Assembly: GCA_017084465.1 (NCBI GenBank)
Contig: CP070896.1
Span: 434,001-498,000 of the forward strand
Source of the DNA: Lacrimispora xylanisolvens
GTDB taxonomy: Bacteria; Bacillota; Clostridia; Lachnospirales; Lachnospiraceae
Length of the DNA stretch: 64,000 nucleotides
Direction of reading: 5' to 3'
Shown in pieces: positions 62,593 to 64,000 of this stretch. A model generated the notes under the pieces. It was given only the letters and a program-made list of their open reading frames with translations. It searched no databases and was not told where the DNA came from. Position 1 is the first letter of the stretch, and each line of letters starts with the position of its first letter. Position numbers and translations under genes: made by a program.

Positions 62593-63631
62593 TTAAGCAG
62601 AACACCTCTCTCTCACACTTCTTAATGTATTCGGTGTAGATTGAGCGTAATAAATAGCCGTTACTGACGGGCTTCCATGACCCATAATCTCCTGTATTGT
62701 TCCAATATCCACACCTTTGTTTTTAAGTGTCATTCCGAGCGTCTTGCGTATCTTATGGGGATACACCCTACTTTTCACCATGGCGCGCTTTCCAATAGTT
62801 TTAAGTATGCTCCTGATTCCAGAAGTCGTCATCTGATCATGTGGTGCCTTACACTGAGGGAACATAAAGGGGCTATCATCATTCCGGGACTCCATATACT
62901 TCCGGTAATAATACCTGGCATCATCATCTAAGAATATCGGCCGGTATTTGTCGCTCTTCTCACCCAGGATCATGATATCACCGGTATTCCAATCTATCTG
63001 ATCAAGGGTTATCTCTACCAGCTCCCCTACTCTGGCACCTGTGCTGCGTAACACTTCTATTAAAGCACGCTCTCGACAACTCTTGCATGCGTCTTTCATT
63101 TTGGTCATCTCTTCAGGCTTAAAATAGTCAATTGGCTTTTTTGATGGCTTTGAGCGGATCCGTTGCCTCGACCGGATTTTCTCCAATCAATTTTTCCTTT
63201 CGCATCCAAGTGAAGAAAGCAGAGAGGAAACGTCTTTCATTATTCACGGTTATGGCCTGATTCTTCTTGCCGCCGGCATTGATATTCCGCTTCTCATACC
63301 AGGAAAGGTAATAGCTGATATCAGATTCCTCTATCCTATCCAGCGGCTTATCAATCAAGGTGATCAGGCGTTTTACTGAACTAAGATAAGCTTGCTTAGT
63401 ATTATCTTTGATTTTCTTCTTCACAATGAAAAGCTGAACGATGTACTTATTTTTCTGGTCCGTGTCATTCTGGTACTCTACCGGAAGAGTGGTTATTTCC
63501 TCCATATTGACATTGACAAATTCTTTTATAATTGTTTGATGAAGAATATCTAAGACATCCTTAGCCAAATGCTCTGCCATGGCAACAATGATATTATTAA
63601 TTACCTGTGCTTTTATGGTTTGCCCATTCAT
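62593..63631 (-). pseudogene. int: tyrosine recombinase/integrase, one frameshift
   Basis: The N-terminal part (63128-63631) has the SAM-like core-binding domain (KKKIKDNTKQAYLSSVKRLI). The catalytic domain (62593-63170) has Arg in RSTGARVGELVEI, HKIRKT, the second His in EIMGHGSPS, and Tyr in TAIYY. They join if one A is removed from an A6 run at 63134-63139. The stop at 62593 fits a full protein of about 345 residues. It could integrate the prophage or act on the 13-bp fibre sites; neither is shown. Confidence 0.88.
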
Positions 63632-63704
63632 AATATGTAATCTCCTTTTCTTTAAATTTCAGTTGCTTAAGGAGATAATTTATTTTATAATATCCTTAAG
63701 CGTG

Positions 63705-63748
63705 AAGCGGTAGAAGAACTTTGGTCAGGGACTCTACCGCTTGTTTAT
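63705..63748 (+). terminator. hairpin upstream of the integrase
   Basis: AAGCGGTAGA and TCTACCGCTT form a 10-bp stem followed by GTTTATT. With the next hairpin it isolates the integrase from the flanking gene. Confidence 0.65.
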
Positions 63749-63790
63749 TGTTCGTAATTCGAATGTATGTTCTTTTTGAGCTATTTTTTT

Positions 63791-63820
63791 ACCGGGGTCT
63801 ATGCCCCGGCTTATTTAATA
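63791..63820 (+). terminator. hairpin CCGGGG/CCCCGG
   Basis: The stem encloses TCTATG and is preceded by T7 and followed by CTTATTT. It resembles the terminator after sleL at 10377, including the preceding GCTATTTTTTT. Confidence 0.6.
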
Positions 63821-63885
63821 AATGCTTTTTTTAATATGAAAACTACTAACTTAATTGTGGTGGTTTTTAAGAATTCTTAATGTAA

Positions 63886-64000
63886 TCAATCTTCTTCAGT
63901 TTCATTTACATCAGATAGATTGTTATCATCAGAGTCTGCTTCTTCAAACTCGTAATCACCCACAAACTGTGAACTATTTTTAATTGATTCTAAAAAAGGC
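63886..64000 (-). CDS. C-terminus of an acidic protein (partial)
   Basis: The minus frame is open from the window edge and ends EFEEADSDDNNLSDVNETEED at 63886. The acidic tail resembles that of single-stranded-DNA-binding or other nucleic-acid proteins, but the family cannot be assigned. A hairpin (AAAACTAC/GTGGTTTT, 63839-63869) follows the stop. Confidence 0.5.
   Translation of the reverse strand, partial: PFLESIKNSSQFVGDYEFEEADSDDNNLSDVNETEED

Noticed and set aside
14955..63869. AAACTACTAAC-type hairpins near both ends as attachment sites
   Set aside because: Similar hairpins also occur at 3233, so they are a common terminator type rather than att repeats.

Overview
The window looks like a stretch of chromosome from an AT-rich, spore-forming anaerobic Firmicute, most likely a Lachnospiraceae/Clostridium-type organism. 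The evidence is strong AGGAGG ribosome binding sites, a Gram-positive-type LexA box, spore-cortex hydrolase genes (SleL type: LysM repeats plus a GH18-like domain), a CgeB-like glycosyltransferase, and phage genes of the clostridial type. Species cannot be told from sequence reading alone.

Layout. (1) 1-15.3 kb is mostly host DNA: a partial cell-wall gene, a broken IS110 copy, a membrane protein, a cold-shock operon, an SDR/methyltransferase pair, a lipoprotein, a RidA gene with a stop codon next to an intact IS110 element, a frameshifted SleL gene, a frameshifted zinc alcohol dehydrogenase, a CgeB-like glycosyltransferase, and a divergent RidA/HxlR pair with palindromic operators. (2) 15.4-25.5 kb is a minus-strand phage head-tail module (portal to tape measure) from which the end of the portal gene and most of the capsid gene are deleted. 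(3) 25.6-29.1 kb holds a silent tail-fibre cassette, lexA with its SOS box, and a second, intact sleL. (4) 29.1-42.5 kb is phage lysis, tail-fibre and tail-tip genes in late-operon order on the minus strand, with accessory genes including a Septu-like ATPase/HNH defence pair. (5) 42.5-46.7 kb is a terminase large-subunit gene split by an IS21-family insertion. (6) 46.7-55.8 kb is phage accessory DNA: a NYN protein, tRNA-like elements beside a GC-richer structured region (candidate large non-coding RNA), an EDxHD-type endonuclease, a Gp37/Gp68 protein, a protein with an RpoA-CTD-like domain, and a second silent fibre cassette. (7) 55.9-60.1 kb is an XRE regulator gene with an array of 17-bp repeats in front of a plus-strand early/plasmid-like gene set. 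(8) 60.5-62.4 kb is a very AT-rich three-gene operon (GHKL ATPase, STAS-like protein, membrane protein). (9) 62.6-63.6 kb is a tyrosine integrase.

The observation I rate highest is a scattered shufflon-like system. A 13-bp motif, AAATAGCAATTTA (12/13 in one copy), occurs six times as three inverted pairs at 25.6/26.3, 31.6/31.9 and 52.7/53.2 kb. In five of the six copies it is read in the same frame (N-S-N-L) by fibre-like coding sequence. One pair brackets the 3' end of the tail-fibre gene; the other two bracket double-headed cassettes in which two alternative fibre C-termini converge on the palindrome AAATGATCATTT. The next strongest are the candidate ornate RNA near 48.2 kb and the GHKL/STAS-like operon near 61 kb.

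Many genes carry single-base indels in homopolymer runs. Some decay is certainly real (the IS21 insertion, the portal-capsid deletion), but the density of such indels means sequencing error must be excluded before calling each frameshift biological.
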